A stretch of 64,000 bases of DNA from Paracoccus maritimus (lineage in GTDB: Bacteria > Pseudomonadota > Alphaproteobacteria > Rhodobacterales > Rhodobacteraceae): positions 186,001 to 250,000 of the forward strand of contig NZ_JANAVZ010000003.1 in NCBI RefSeq assembly GCF_025195095.1, read 5' to 3'. The notes under the pieces are model-generated. The model made no database searches, was not told the DNA's origin, and was given only the letters and a program-made list of their open reading frames with translations. Within the stretch, counting starts at the first letter, position 1, and the number at the start of each line of letters is the position of its first letter. The translations under genes were made by a program, and so were the position numbers. Positions 27,475-38,886 of the stretch are shown piece after piece.

Positions 27475-28665
27475 ATGGACAGGGCACATCGCAACGTCGC
27501 GGTTCTGGTCGCGGCGCAAGCCATTCTGGGCGCGCAGATGCCCGTCAATTTCATCATCGGTGGCCTTGCCGGGCAGATCCTGGCACCGAACGCGTGCCTG
27601 GCCACGCTGCCGATTTCGATGATTGTGCTGGGTTCGGCGGTCGCCGCCCGACCGCTGGCGCGGTTCATGCAGCATCATGGACGCCGCGCGGGGTTTCTGC
27701 TGGCCGTGACAGCCAGCGGACTTGGCGCCGCCATCGCGGCCGCCGGGCTGTGGCACGGTTCCTTTGCCCTGTTCCTGCTGGGATCACTACTAAGCGGAAT
27801 CTACATGTCCGCGCAGGGGTTCTTTCGCTTTGCCGCGACCGACACGGCGGACCAGGACTTTGCCCCCCGCGCCATATCGTGGGTGATGGCGGGCGGACTT
27901 GCCTCTGCGATCATCGGGCCGATGATCGTGCGCACCACCGACGACCTGACCGCGGTTCCCTTCATGGCCAGCTATCTGGCGATCATTGGCCTGAACCTTC
28001 TGGGACCATTCCTGTTCGCGTTCCTCGACATCCCGAAGCCGCCAGCGCCGGAACCGGGCCAATCGCCGGGGCGTCCGATGCTGGAACTGTTGCGCACGCC
28101 CCAGATCGGCGTCGCGATGATCTGCGGGATGGTGTCTTACGCGCTGATGAACCTGGTGATGACCTCGACCCCGCTGGCGGTGGTCGGTTGCGGTTTCGCC
28201 CCCGACAATGCCGCCGATATCGTCAGCGCGCATGTCCTGGCGATGTTCGCGCCCAGCTTTTTCACCGGCGCGCTGATCGCGCGGTTCGGGGCCGAACGGA
28301 TCGTCGGGCTGGGCCTTGTCATTCTGGCCTGCGCCGGTGCCGTGGCACTGTCCGGGGTCCAGCTTGGCCATTTCTTCGGGGCGCTGGTGCTGCTGGGGAT
28401 CGGCTGGAATTTCGGTTATATCGGCGCAACGGCCATGCTGACCCGCGCCCATCGCCCCGAGGAGCGCGGCCGCGTGCAGGGTGTCAACGACCTGTTCGTG
28501 TTCGGCGGCGTGTTCCTGGCGTCGCTGTCGTCGGGCGGGCTGATGAATTGCCTTGGCGGTTCGGCCCAGGCCGGGTGGAGCGCGGTCAACCTGGCGATGC
28601 TGCCCTTCCTGGTCCTGGCCGGGGCGGCGCTGATCTGGCTGACCATGCGCCCGAAACAGGCCTGA
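27475..28665 (+). CDS. MFS transporter
   Basis: A 396-residue protein with about twelve hydrophobic segments and the loop motif RPLARFMQHHGRRAG between TM2 and TM3, which resembles the MFS signature G-x3-D-R/K-x-G-R-R. The long stretch SGIYMSAQGFFRFAATDTA is a TM4-like segment seen in YfmO/MhbT-like sugar-phosphate-unrelated MFS members. Substrate cannot be assigned. Being 14 bases after eda suggests co-transcription, but the family does not point to gluconate uptake. Confidence 0.88.
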   Translation: MDRAHRNVAVLVAAQAILGAQMPVNFIIGGLAGQILAPNACLATLPISMIVLGSAVAARPLARFMQHHGRRAGFLLAVTASGLGAAIAAAGLWHGSFALFLLGSLLSGIYMSAQGFFRFAATDTADQDFAPRAISWVMAGGLASAIIGPMIVRTTDDLTAVPFMASYLAIIGLNLLGPFLFAFLDIPKPPAPEPGQSPGRPMLELLRTPQIGVAMICGMVSYALMNLVMTSTPLAVVGCGFAPDNAADIVSAHVLAMFAPSFFTGALIARFGAERIVGLGLVILACAGAVALSGVQLGHFFGALVLLGIGWNFGYIGATAMLTRAHRPEERGRVQGVNDLFVFGGVFLASLSSGGLMNCLGGSAQAGWSAVNLAMLPFLVLAGAALIWLTMRPKQA

Positions 28666-28672
28666 TGCGCGC

Positions 28673-30229
28673 CTAGAACAGCGTTTTCTGCTCGGGCGGC
28701 TTACGCTTGCGCGCGGGCTTTGGCGGGGCGGTTTCGGGAATCGCCGCGACACGGCCATCGGCAAATTCGATCTCGAAGCGGGCGGCGGCCCGCGCCTGCT
28801 CGGCCTCGGTCAGCAACCCATCGGCACCGTGAACGACGGCAAAGCCGCGTTTCAGCGTCTCGTGATAGCCAAGGGTCTGGCGGGTCCGATCCAGCCTGTG
28901 CAACGCATCGCGGCGGACGGCAACCATCCGCGTTCCAGCATAGTCCAAACGGCGAAGGATCAGATCCAGCTGTTCCGTCTGCTGGGTCAACGCCCTGCGC
29001 GAGGTCCCGGCAGCACGCGCCAAGGACGCCTCAAGCCGTTCGGTCAGCCCCAAAAGCCGATCGCGGCCGCGGTCCAGTCGGCGCGCGCCCACCACGTCCA
29101 GCCGCATGGCAGCGCGATCCAGGTCGTGGCGGCGCGCCGCGGTGAACTGGCGCAGCGTCGCGGCGGGCATGGGCCGGGACAGAAGATGTTGCCGCCGCGC
29201 CCGGACCAAACCGCGCAACGCCGGTTCCAACCTTGTGCCCCACAGGTCCAGCCGTTGCCGTGCGCCCTCGGTCAACGCCGTAGGGCGCCCCATCGCGCGG
29301 GCCAGATCCCGGATCCGCTGACGCGGCCGGTCGATCCGCGCGGCGCTGGCACGTGTCATTCGGGCACCTGCCTCGACCAGTCGTGCGGCCAGATCGGACC
29401 GCACCGGCACGGCGATCTCGGCTGCGGCGGTGGGCGTGGGCGCGCGGCGATCCGAGGCGAAATCGATCAGCGTCGTGTCGGTTTCGTGACCGACCGCCGA
29501 GATCAGCGGAATGCGGCTGTCGGCGGCGGCGCGAACGACGATCTCCTCGTTGAAACCCCACAGATCCTCTAGGCTACCGCCGCCACGCGCCACGATCAGC
29601 AGGTCCGGGCGCGGCAGCGGGCCAGATTCCGGCAGGTCGTTGAAGCCCCGGATCGCCGCCGCAACTTGGCCCGCGCATGCCTCGCCCTGAACCGCGACGG
29701 GCCAGATCAGCACGCGGGTCGGAAACCGGTCGCGCAGCCGATGCAGGATGTCGCGGATCACCGCCCCCGATGGCGAGGTCACCACCCCGATCACCTTCGG
29801 CAGGTATGGCAAGACGCGTTTGCGATCCTGGTCGAACAGACCTTCGGCGGCCAGCGCCTTGCGGCGTTTTTCCAGCATGGCCATCAGCGCGCCCACACCG
29901 GCGGGTTCGATCTGGTCGACGATCAGCTGATACTTGGACTGGCCGGGAAATGTCGTCATGCGCCCGGTCGCGATGACCTCCATCCCTTCCTCGGGTCGCT
30001 GGGTCAGACGCGCCGCCTGACCTTTCCAAGTCACCGCCGCCAGCACGGCGCGATCATCCTTGAGATCGAAATACAGATGCCCCGAGCCGGGCCGCGACAC
30101 GCGCCCGATCTCTCCGCGCACCCGGACACGCCCGAAGCCGTCCTCAATGCTGCGTTTCACCGCCCCAGACAGTTCCGAGACAGTGAATTCATGGGCATTG
30201 CTGCCCGGCGCGTCTTCCAGCAGATCCAT
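28673..30229 (-). CDS. xseA: Exodeoxyribonuclease VII large subunit
   Basis: A 518-residue catalytic subunit of ExoVII, which degrades single-stranded DNA from both ends. An N-terminal OB fold (about 14-115, VRVRGEIGRVSRPGSGHLYF) is followed by the catalytic domain (GVVTSPSGAVIRDILHRL, IARGGGSLEDLWGFNEE, SAVGHETDTTLIDFASDRRAPTP) and long Arg-rich coiled-coil helices. The small subunit xseB is not in this window. Confidence 0.96.
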   Translation of the reverse strand: MDLLEDAPGSNAHEFTVSELSGAVKRSIEDGFGRVRVRGEIGRVSRPGSGHLYFDLKDDRAVLAAVTWKGQAARLTQRPEEGMEVIATGRMTTFPGQSKYQLIVDQIEPAGVGALMAMLEKRRKALAAEGLFDQDRKRVLPYLPKVIGVVTSPSGAVIRDILHRLRDRFPTRVLIWPVAVQGEACAGQVAAAIRGFNDLPESGPLPRPDLLIVARGGGSLEDLWGFNEEIVVRAAADSRIPLISAVGHETDTTLIDFASDRRAPTPTAAAEIAVPVRSDLAARLVEAGARMTRASAARIDRPRQRIRDLARAMGRPTALTEGARQRLDLWGTRLEPALRGLVRARRQHLLSRPMPAATLRQFTAARRHDLDRAAMRLDVVGARRLDRGRDRLLGLTERLEASLARAAGTSRRALTQQTEQLDLILRRLDYAGTRMVAVRRDALHRLDRTRQTLGYHETLKRGFAVVHGADGLLTEAEQARAAARFEIEFADGRVAAIPETAPPKPARKRKPPEQKTLF

Positions 30230-30291
30230 GCGTCTTGTTCCCCTTCGCCGGCCAGACTAGAACGCGCGGAAGTCAAGCGAAAGGGCGGCAG

Positions 30292-31548
30292 ATGAACATC
30301 CTGATCCTGGGCGGCGGCGGTCGCGAACATGCGTTGGCATGGGCGATCCGGCAGAACCCGAAATGCGACCGGCTGATCGTCGCGCCCGGAAATGCCGGCA
30401 TCGCCGAGATCGCGCGCTGTGCAAGTCTTGACATAAATTCTCGTAGCGAAGTGCTTCTGTTCGCAGAGGAAAATGCGATCGATTTCGTCGTGATCGGACC
30501 CGAGGCGCCACTGGCCGCCGGCGTCTCGGACGCATTGCGCGCTGCCGGCTTTCTGGTCTTCGGCCCGTCACAGCAGGCCGCACAGCTGGAGGCATCGAAG
30601 ACCTTCACCAAGGAAATCTGCGATGCCTGCGGCGCACCGACCGCAGGATGGGCGCGTTTCAGCGATGCCGCGTCTGCCCGCGCCCATATCCGCGAACAGG
30701 GCGCGCCGATCGTCGTGAAGGCCGACGGGCTGGCGGCCGGGAAGGGCGTGACGGTCGCCGAGACGGTCGAGCAGGCCAACGCCGCCATCGATGCGATCTT
30801 CGACGGCGAATTCGGCGAAATGTCGGTCGTCATCGAGGAATTCATGGCGGGCGAAGAGGCCAGCTTCTTCGTCTTGTGTGACGGCAGTGATTGCCTGTCC
30901 GTGGGCACCGCGCAGGATCACAAGCGCGTTGGTGCGGGCGACACGGGCCCGAATACCGGCGGCATGGGCGCCTACAGCCCCGCGCCGATCCTTACACCGC
31001 AGTTGCAGGAACAGGTGATGGCCCGGATCATCCGCCCCACCGTGGCCGAGATGGCACGGCGCGGCACGCCCTTTCAGGGCGTCCTGTATGCAGGCCTGAT
31101 GATCCATGAGGGACAGGCACGGCTGGTCGAATACAACGTGCGCTTCGGCGACCCCGAATGTCAGGCGCTGATGATGCGGCTTGGCGCGCAGGTGCTGGAC
31201 CTGCTTCTGGCCTGCGCCGAAGGTCGCCTTTCGGATGCCGTTGTCACTTGGGCCGATGATCACGCGCTGACCGTGGTCATGGCAGCTGAAGGCTATCCGG
31301 GATCATACCAGAAAGGCACTGTTATCAATGGCCTGAATACCATAAGTGAAAGCAGTTTCGAGATGGTCTTTCATGCCGGCACGGCCGATCGTGACGGGGT
31401 GGTTACGGCCAGCGGCGGCCGCGTCCTTGGCTGCACCGGCCGCGGAGAGTCATTGGCCGAGGCACATCGCCGGGCCTACGCGCTGGTCGATTCCATCGAT
31501 TGGCCCGAAGGCTTCTGCCGCCGTGACATCGGCTGGCGCGCGCTGTAA
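30292..31548 (+). CDS. purD: Phosphoribosylamine-glycine ligase
   Basis: A 418-residue ATP-grasp enzyme, the second step of purine synthesis. The start MNILILGGGGREHALAWAI follows aagggcgg. ATP-grasp segments KADGLAAGKGVTVAE and VLYAGLMIHEGQARLVEYN-type sequence (GRFGDPE-like as VRFGDPECQ) are intact. It is divergent from xseA with 62 bases between. Prs, which makes the purine precursor PRPP, is the convergent neighbour. Confidence 0.97.
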   Translation: MNILILGGGGREHALAWAIRQNPKCDRLIVAPGNAGIAEIARCASLDINSRSEVLLFAEENAIDFVVIGPEAPLAAGVSDALRAAGFLVFGPSQQAAQLEASKTFTKEICDACGAPTAGWARFSDAASARAHIREQGAPIVVKADGLAAGKGVTVAETVEQANAAIDAIFDGEFGEMSVVIEEFMAGEEASFFVLCDGSDCLSVGTAQDHKRVGAGDTGPNTGGMGAYSPAPILTPQLQEQVMARIIRPTVAEMARRGTPFQGVLYAGLMIHEGQARLVEYNVRFGDPECQALMMRLGAQVLDLLLACAEGRLSDAVVTWADDHALTVVMAAEGYPGSYQKGTVINGLNTISESSFEMVFHAGTADRDGVVTASGGRVLGCTGRGESLAEAHRRAYALVDSIDWPEGFCRRDIGWRAL

Positions 31549-31586
31549 GGCGCGCCAACCGATCTTTGCGCGCCGCACAGGCGCGC
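31531..31586. terminator. Two hairpins between purD and prs
   Basis: The first stem (31531-31541 with 31550-31560, 11 bp with one mismatch) has the purD stop codon in its loop. The second is 7 bp (31568-31574 with 31580-31586). They sit between convergent genes 43 bases apart. Neither has a long T-run. Confidence 0.5.
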
Positions 31587-31591
31587 GCGTA

Positions 31592-32608
31592 TCAGGTCGA
31601 ATAGAGACCTTCGTAGATCGGCAGCAGGGTGTCCGTCTCGAACAGGCTGGACACCGATGTGCCATTCCAGATGTTCAGGATCGCCTGCGTGAACATCGGC
31701 GCGGTCGGCACGATGCGGATATTCGGCGCGGCCTTCACCGCCCCGGTCGGCTGAATGGAATCGGTGATGACCAGTGATTTCATGACCGATGTGCTGATCC
31801 GTTCGACCGCCGGACCGGACAGCACGCCGTGGGTGATATAGGCATGCACCTCGGTCGCGCCCTGATCCGTCAGCACCTGCGCCGCCTTGACCAGCGTTCC
31901 AGCGGTGTCGCAGATGTCATCGACGATGATGCAGGCCTTGCCCGCGACATCACCGATCACCTTCATCTCGGCGATCTCGCCGGCCTTTTCGCGGCGCTTG
32001 TCGACGATGGACAGGGGCGCACCTATCCGGGCCGCCAGTTCGCGCGCCCGCGCCACGCCCCCGACATCGGGCGAGACGACCATCAGATCGTCCATGCGGC
32101 CACGGAAATGATGCTGCACATCCAGCGCGAAGACCGGTGCCGCATATAGGTTATCAACCGGAATATCGAAAAAGCCCTGGATCTGTGCGGCATGCAGATC
32201 CATCGTCAGGACCCGATCCACCCCGGCCTCGGTAAGTAGATTCGCCACCAGCTTGGCGCTGATCGGGGTGCGCGCCTTCGCGCGGCGATCCTGACGCGCA
32301 TATCCGAAATACGGGATCACCGCGGTGATGCGCGCGGCCGATGAGCGTTTCAGCGCATCGACCATGATCAGCAGTTCCATCAGGTTGTCGTTGGCCGGGT
32401 TCGAGGTCGGCTGGATGATATACATGTCCTCGCCGCGGACATTCTCGAACACCTCGACGAAGATCTCCTGATCGTTGAAGCGTTCAACCCTTGCGTCGCA
32501 AAGACCGACATTCATGCCGCGATGCATCGACATCCTGCGGGCGATAGAGGCGGCAAGCGGCTGGTTGGCGTTGCCTGCGATCAGCTTGGGTTCGGTCATG
32601 ACGGGCAT
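31592..32608 (-). CDS. prs: Ribose-phosphate pyrophosphokinase
   Basis: A 338-residue enzyme that makes PRPP from ribose 5-phosphate and ATP, for purine, pyrimidine, His, Trp and NAD synthesis. Conserved segments are [29 protein letters not shown] and the PRPP-binding loop [14 protein letters not shown]. An alternative start 3 codons later (MTEPKL) is possible; the ribosome binding site is weak for both. Confidence 0.97.
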   Translation of the reverse strand: MPVMTEPKLIAGNANQPLAASIARRMSMHRGMNVGLCDARVERFNDQEIFVEVFENVRGEDMYIIQPTSNPANDNLMELLIMVDALKRSSAARITAVIPYFGYARQDRRAKARTPISAKLVANLLTEAGVDRVLTMDLHAAQIQGFFDIPVDNLYAAPVFALDVQHHFRGRMDDLMVVSPDVGGVARARELAARIGAPLSIVDKRREKAGEIAEMKVIGDVAGKACIIVDDICDTAGTLVKAAQVLTDQGATEVHAYITHGVLSGPAVERISTSVMKSLVITDSIQPTGAVKAAPNIRIVPTAPMFTQAILNIWNGTSVSSLFETDTLLPIYEGLYST

Positions 32609-32696
32609 GGGTTCGGGGGCCTTTGGCGGTTGCGTCAGATTGCAGACGCCTTAGCACCGCGCTAGCCTGCGGGCAAACCTAGAAGGACCTCTCTTT

Positions 32697-33296
32697 ATGG
32701 CCAATATCGACTATTATCTCGGAACGATCAGCCCCTATTGCTATCTTGCCGGGACGCGGCTCGAAGACATCGCCGAACGGCATGGTGCGAGCATCACCTA
32801 CAAGCCGCTTGACCTGTTGCAGCTTTTCGACAGGACTGGTGGAATTCGCCCCGCCGACCGCCATCCCAGCCGGATGGAATATCGCGCGCAGGAACTGCCG
32901 CGTTGGGCCGCGCATCTGGATATGCCCTTCAACCTGAAACCGGCGCATTGGCCCGTGAACATGGCGCCGTCATCCTATGCGCTGATCGCCGCGCAGGACG
33001 CGGGCGGCGGCGATCTGGGCGGGCTGGTCCATGGCTTCACCCGCGCCGTCTGGGCCGAGGACCGCGACATCAGCGACGATTCTGTGATCCGCGAGATTCT
33101 GGCAGCCCACGGCTTCGATCCCGCGCTGGCCGACAAGGGGCTGTTCATCGGCGCGGAAACCTATGGCCGAAATCTGGAACAGGCGGTCGAGGCAGGCGCC
33201 TTCGGCGCACCCTTCTATGTCGTCCGCGAGACCGGCCAGCGCTTCTGGGGCCAGGACCGGCTGGACTTTCTGGACCGGCATCTGGCATCCGCATGA
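32697..33296 (+). CDS. DsbA family / 2-hydroxychromene-2-carboxylate isomerase-like protein
   Basis: A 199-residue thioredoxin-fold protein. The N-terminal active-site region SPYCYLAG has a serine at the first redox position (S-x-x-C), as in HCCA isomerases (GSH-dependent, kappa-class GST relatives) and not CxxC oxidoreductases. PVNMAPSSYALIAAQ, WAEDRDISDD and GAFGAPFYVV (cis-Pro loop) fit the family. The aromatic-degradation genes that go with true HCCA isomerase are absent. A role in glutathione-dependent chemistry is therefore inference. It overlaps the next hydrolase gene by 4 bases. Confidence 0.9.
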   Translation: MANIDYYLGTISPYCYLAGTRLEDIAERHGASITYKPLDLLQLFDRTGGIRPADRHPSRMEYRAQELPRWAAHLDMPFNLKPAHWPVNMAPSSYALIAAQDAGGGDLGGLVHGFTRAVWAEDRDISDDSVIREILAAHGFDPALADKGLFIGAETYGRNLEQAVEAGAFGAPFYVVRETGQRFWGQDRLDFLDRHLASA

Positions 33297-34069
33297 GCGG
33301 CATCTACAAGCGGCACTGGCCGGGCGACGAAGACCGCCCTGCCCTTGCGCTGCATTGCATGCTGGCCAGCGCAAGCTATTGGGGGCCGATCGCGAAACGC
33401 CTTGGGGGGCAGATCGACCTGAAAGGGTTCGACATGCCGGGACATGGCCGCAGCGGCGAGTGGCAACCGGGTGCCGATGATCCCGACTTCCACACCGCGG
33501 TGACCCGGATCGCCGCCAGCTTCATCACCCGTCCTCTGGACCTGATCGGCCACAGCCTCGGCGCAACCGTCGCATTGAGACTTGCGGTGGCCGCGCCCGA
33601 CGCGGTCCGCAGTCTAACGCTGATCGAACCGGTGCTTTTCGCCGCCGCGCCGGAGGCCGCGCAGCAGGCACGCGACCAGGAAATGTCGGAACTGATGGCG
33701 CTGGGGCATCGCGCAGACGCCACGCGTCGCTTTGTTGATGCCTGGGGTGCGCAGCCCTATGATGATCTGACGCCCGAGCTTCAGGAACAGATGCTTGACC
33801 GGATCGATCTGGTTCAGGCGACCGGACCGACCCTGACCGAAGACCGCGCGCGGATTCTGCGTCCCGGTGGCCTCGAATCCATCGCGGCGCCGGTTCTGCT
33901 GATCTCGGGTGAACGCTCGCCCGCCGTGATCCATCACATCGCGGATGCGCTGGCCGCAAGGCTGCCTGATGTCGGACGCGCCAACGTTCCCGAGGCGGGA
34001 CATATGCTGCCCATCACCCATCCCGACCAGGTCGCCGGACTGATCGGGGTAAACCTTTCCCGCGCCTGA
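33293..34069 (+). CDS. Alpha/beta hydrolase
   Basis: A 258-residue alpha/beta-hydrolase fold protein. The nucleophile elbow GHSLGA carries Ser88, and the last motif EAGHMLPI carries the catalytic His; the acid is probably the Glu/Asp near LISGERSPAV. The oxyanion region is LHCMLASASYW. Start ATGA overlaps the isomerase gene stop, so the two are translationally coupled and likely work on related substrates. Substrate unknown. Confidence 0.9.
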   Translation: MSGIYKRHWPGDEDRPALALHCMLASASYWGPIAKRLGGQIDLKGFDMPGHGRSGEWQPGADDPDFHTAVTRIAASFITRPLDLIGHSLGATVALRLAVAAPDAVRSLTLIEPVLFAAAPEAAQQARDQEMSELMALGHRADATRRFVDAWGAQPYDDLTPELQEQMLDRIDLVQATGPTLTEDRARILRPGGLESIAAPVLLISGERSPAVIHHIADALAARLPDVGRANVPEAGHMLPITHPDQVAGLIGVNLSRA

Positions 34070-34096
34070 GGACGCCACGGACAGCGGCCGCAAAAC

Positions 34097-34444
34097 CTAA
34101 AGATCGAAATCGTCCTCGTGGCGCAAGGGACCTATGGCAAGCCATTCGGCACGGATACGCGCGACTCGCGTGTCGCCCCATGTCCGGAAAACGATCTCGA
34201 ACCCGACTTCGGAGACCTTGTCGGATGAAATATCGGCACGCTGGTTCGAGGCGCCGTCGATATCCCACATCGAGATCGATACATGCACCACCGGCGGCGC
34301 AAGGAAGGGCGCGGAAAAACGCACCTGTTTCCGTTCCACCCGTGGCCCCTCTTGTGTCCACATCGGACCATTATCCTCGAACGCCGAAAACAACATCGCC
34401 GCGCCGCGCGCGACGCCGACGGCACCGTTACTGATACGCTGCAT
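34097..34444 (-). CDS. H-type lectin domain protein
   Basis: A 115-residue protein. The start MQRISNGAVGVARGAAMLFS is chosen; an upstream ATG at 34504 lies inside the atp terminator. Residues about 40-105 match the H-type lectin domain (KQVRFSAPFLAPPVVHVSIS, FEIVFRTWGDTRVARIRAEW), the fold of snail agglutinin and discoidin C-terminal domains that binds GalNAc-type sugars. No signal peptide is evident, so a cytosolic or unconventional location is implied. It follows atpC beyond a terminator, so it is probably a separate transcript. Function in bacteria is not established. Confidence 0.82.
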   Translation of the reverse strand: MQRISNGAVGVARGAAMLFSAFEDNGPMWTQEGPRVERKQVRFSAPFLAPPVVHVSISMWDIDGASNQRADISSDKVSEVGFEIVFRTWGDTRVARIRAEWLAIGPLRHEDDFDL

Positions 34445-34486
34445 CAAGCCCTCCCGTTCATCGAAGAATACCGTTTGCCAGCGAAC

Positions 34487-34516
34487 AAAGAAAAGCCCCG
34501 GCAACGCTGCCGGGGC
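34487..34516 (-). terminator. Terminator of the atpHAGDC operon
   Basis: On the minus strand an 8-bp GCCCCGGC/GCCGGGGC stem (34495-34516) with a 6-base loop is followed by TTTTCTTT. It lies 34 bases after the atpC stop and before the lectin gene start, which makes the lectin gene transcriptionally separate. Confidence 0.85.
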
Positions 34517-34549
34517 CCGCTATTTGCTGCCGTGGTTAACGATACGAAC

Positions 34550-35005
34550 TCAGTCCGGGATCGTCGCCTGTCTCGGGTCCAGACCGATATGGGTTCCCAG
34601 GGCCTCCATGTCGGCAAGCAGCTTGACCGCGCCGGTCACGATGTCCTCGCCCGCGGAATGCTGCTCGGCCTTGTCTTGGGCAGCCTTCTTCTTGCGATGC
34701 GCATCCTGCATCATCTCGTTGAAGATCTCCTGCGTGATGTCCTCACGCGGATGACCGCGCTCGGCCAGCAGGCTCACCGAGTCTGCATTGATCTCGGCAA
34801 AGCCTCCGGTGACGGCGAAATCGCTTTGCGCGCCACCTTCGGCCAAGACCGAAACGATGCCGGGCCGAAGCGTGACGATCGTCGGCACATGGCCGGGCAT
34901 GGCGGTCAGGTCGCCATCCGTGCCCGGCAGGCGCACCTCGCGCACCGGGACAGAGACAAGCCTCCGTTCCGGCGACACGAGGTCAAACTGCATGGTATCG
35001 GCCAT
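34550..35005 (-). CDS. atpC: ATP synthase F1 epsilon subunit
   Basis: A 151-residue subunit of the central stalk of F1. The N-terminal beta-sandwich (MQFDLVSPERRLVSVPVREV, PGTDGDLTAMPGHVPTIVTLRPG) is canonical. The C-terminal helical part is longer than the E. coli form and ends in an acidic tail. Last gene of the atp operon, 10 bases after atpD. Confidence 0.95.
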   Translation of the reverse strand: MADTMQFDLVSPERRLVSVPVREVRLPGTDGDLTAMPGHVPTIVTLRPGIVSVLAEGGAQSDFAVTGGFAEINADSVSLLAERGHPREDITQEIFNEMMQDAHRKKKAAQDKAEQHSAGEDIVTGAVKLLADMEALGTHIGLDPRQATIPD

Positions 35006-35015
35006 CTTGCCCCCT

Positions 35016-36455
<1,440 letters not shown>

Positions 36456-36461
36456 TTACGG

Positions 36462-37340
36462 TCAGAGCGCTTCGGCGCCCGAGATGATTTCGATGAGTTC
36501 CTTGGTGATCGCCGCCTGACGAGAACGGTTATACTCGGTCGTCAGCTTGTCGATCATGTCGCCGGCGTTGCGCGTGGCGTTGTCCATGGCTGTCATCCGC
36601 GCCCCTTGTTCGGAGGCCGCATTTTCCAGAAGCGCCGCGAAGATCTGCGTCGCGACCGAGCGGGGCAGCAATTCGGTCAGAATCGCCTCTTCGCCCGGTT
36701 CGTAGTCATACGAGGACGATGCCGCGGCTGCATCCTCGCCTTCGGGAACTTCGGCCGGGATGATCTGACGCGCGGTCGGAACCTGGCTGATGACGGATTC
36801 GAAGCGGTTGTAGAACAGCGTCGCGACGTCGAAATCGCCGGCTTCGAAACGGTCCAGCACGTCGTCGGCGATGCTGCGGGCGTTTTCATAGCCTACGCGC
36901 TTCACCTCGGACAGATCGACATGGTTCACGAACAACTGGCCATAGTCGCGCTTCAGCTGTTCGCGTCCCTTCTTGCCGACGGTCAGGATGGTGACATCCT
37001 TGCCGTGACCACGCAGATCCTCGGCATGCTGGCGGGCCAGCTTGACGATCGCGCTGTTGAAACCACCGGCAAGGCCGCGTTCAGAGGTCAGCACCACCAG
37101 AAGATGCTTCTGATCCGAGCCGGTTCCGGCCAGCAGCCGCGGTGCCGTGTCAGACCCCGCAGAATTCGCCGTCAGCCCGGCCATCACGGCGGCCATCCGG
37201 TCCGCATAGGGACGTGCAGCCTCCGCCGCGTCCTGCGCACGGCGCAGTTTCGCGGCGGCGACCATCTGCATCGCCTTGGTGATCTTCCGCGTGTTCTTGA
37301 CGCTTCCGATCCGGTTCTTGAGATCCTTGAGACTGGGCAT
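36462..37340 (-). CDS. atpG: ATP synthase F1 gamma subunit
   Basis: A 292-residue rotor shaft protein. The N-terminal helix [20 protein letters not shown] and the C-terminal helix [19 protein letters not shown] form the central coiled coil. The acidic and Tyr-rich insert near residues 195-215 ([15 protein letters not shown]) is a feature of alphaproteobacterial gamma subunits. Ten bases separate it from atpA. Confidence 0.97.
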   Translation of the reverse strand: MPSLKDLKNRIGSVKNTRKITKAMQMVAAAKLRRAQDAAEAARPYADRMAAVMAGLTANSAGSDTAPRLLAGTGSDQKHLLVVLTSERGLAGGFNSAIVKLARQHAEDLRGHGKDVTILTVGKKGREQLKRDYGQLFVNHVDLSEVKRVGYENARSIADDVLDRFEAGDFDVATLFYNRFESVISQVPTARQIIPAEVPEGEDAAAASSSYDYEPGEEAILTELLPRSVATQIFAALLENAASEQGARMTAMDNATRNAGDMIDKLTTEYNRSRQAAITKELIEIISGAEAL

Positions 37341-37350
37341 CTATTCCCCC

Positions 37351-38886
37351 TCAGGCGCGGGTCTTGTTGTATTCGTCCAGCGCAGCCTTGATCGCCTCTT
37401 CCAGTTCGCCCGCAACCTTGCGGTCGTTCTTGGTCATGTCGTCCAAGAGATCCGATTTCTGGTTGCGCAGGAACTGCAGCAGACCCTGTTCCCAGGACAC
37501 GACCTCGCGCACCGGCACGTTGTCGATATAGCCCTTGGTGCCTGCATAGATGACGATCACGATTTCGGCGTTGGTCAGCGGCGAATACTGCGGCTGCTTC
37601 ATCAGTTCGGTCAGGCGCGCACCGCGGTTCAGCAGGCGCTGGGTCGCGGCGTCCAGATCGGAACCGAACTGGGCGAAGGCAGCCATCTCGCGATACTGCG
37701 CCAGTTCCAGCTTGACCGGACCGGCGACCGATTTCATCGCCTTGGTCTGCGCCGACGAGCCGACGCGGCTGACCGACAGACCTGTGTTCACGGCGGGACG
37801 GACACCCTGGAAGAACAGGTCGGTTTCCAGGAAGATCTGGCCGTCGGTGATCGAGATCACGTTGGTCGGGATATAGGCCGACACGTCGCCCGCCTGAGTT
37901 TCAATGATCGGCAGCGCGGTCAGCGAGCCCGAACCGTTGGCCTCGTTCAGCTTTGCCGAACGCTCCAGCAGGCGCGAGTGCAGGTAGAAGACGTCGCCCG
38001 GATAGGCTTCGCGACCGGGCGGACGGCGAAGCAGCAGCGACATCTGGCGATAGGCCACGGCCTGCTTGGAAAGGTCGTCATAGATGATCAGCGCGTCCAT
38101 GCCGTTGTCGCGGAAATATTCCCCGATGGCGGTCGCCGAATAGGGCGCCAGGAACTGCATCGGCGCGGGGTCCGAAGCGGTCGCGGCGACGACGGTCGTG
38201 TAGGCCATGGCGCCGGTTTCTTCCAGCTTCTTCACCAGCTGCGCGACGGTCGAACGCTTTTGCCCGACAGCCACATAGACGCAGTGCAGCGTCTTCATGC
38301 CGTCGTCTTCGCGACCATTGTAGTTCAGCTGGTTCAGGATCGTGTCCAGTGCGATGGCGGTCTTGCCGGTCTGACGGTCACCGATGATCAGTTCGCGCTG
38401 GCCGCGGCCGACGGGAATCATTGCGTCAATGGCCTTCAGCCCGGTCGCCATCGGCTCGTGAACCGATTTGCGCGGCATGATGCCCGGTGCCTTCACGTCG
38501 GCAACGCGACGCTCGGTCGACTCGATCGGGCCCTTGCCGTCGATCGGGTTGCCCAGACCGTCCACGACGCGACCCAGAAGCGCCTTGCCCACCGGAACGT
38601 CCACGATGGAACGGGTGCGCTTGACGGTATCGCCTTCCTTGATGTCACGGTCGTCACCGAAGATCACGACGCCGACGTTGTCGGTTTCAAGGTTCAGCAC
38701 CATGCCCCGGACGCCGCCCGGGAATTCCACCATCTCGCCGGCCTGCACCTTGTCGAGACCGTAGATGCGCGCAATCCCGTCACCGACGGACAGCACCTGG
38801 CCAACCTCGGCCACCTCGGCCTCCTGACCGAAATTCTTGATCTGATCCTTGAGGATCGCCGAAATCTCGGCTGCCTGGATTCCCAT
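37351..38886 (-). CDS. atpA: ATP synthase F1 alpha subunit
   Basis: A 511-residue non-catalytic nucleotide-binding subunit. The P-loop GDRQTGKT, the Arg-finger region VSRVGSSAQ and [13 protein letters not shown] are intact. The start codon overlaps the atpH stop by one base (TAATG). Confidence 0.99.
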   Translation of the reverse strand: MGIQAAEISAILKDQIKNFGQEAEVAEVGQVLSVGDGIARIYGLDKVQAGEMVEFPGGVRGMVLNLETDNVGVVIFGDDRDIKEGDTVKRTRSIVDVPVGKALLGRVVDGLGNPIDGKGPIESTERRVADVKAPGIMPRKSVHEPMATGLKAIDAMIPVGRGQRELIIGDRQTGKTAIALDTILNQLNYNGREDDGMKTLHCVYVAVGQKRSTVAQLVKKLEETGAMAYTTVVAATASDPAPMQFLAPYSATAIGEYFRDNGMDALIIYDDLSKQAVAYRQMSLLLRRPPGREAYPGDVFYLHSRLLERSAKLNEANGSGSLTALPIIETQAGDVSAYIPTNVISITDGQIFLETDLFFQGVRPAVNTGLSVSRVGSSAQTKAMKSVAGPVKLELAQYREMAAFAQFGSDLDAATQRLLNRGARLTELMKQPQYSPLTNAEIVIVIYAGTKGYIDNVPVREVVSWEQGLLQFLRNQKSDLLDDMTKNDRKVAGELEEAIKAALDEYNKTRA

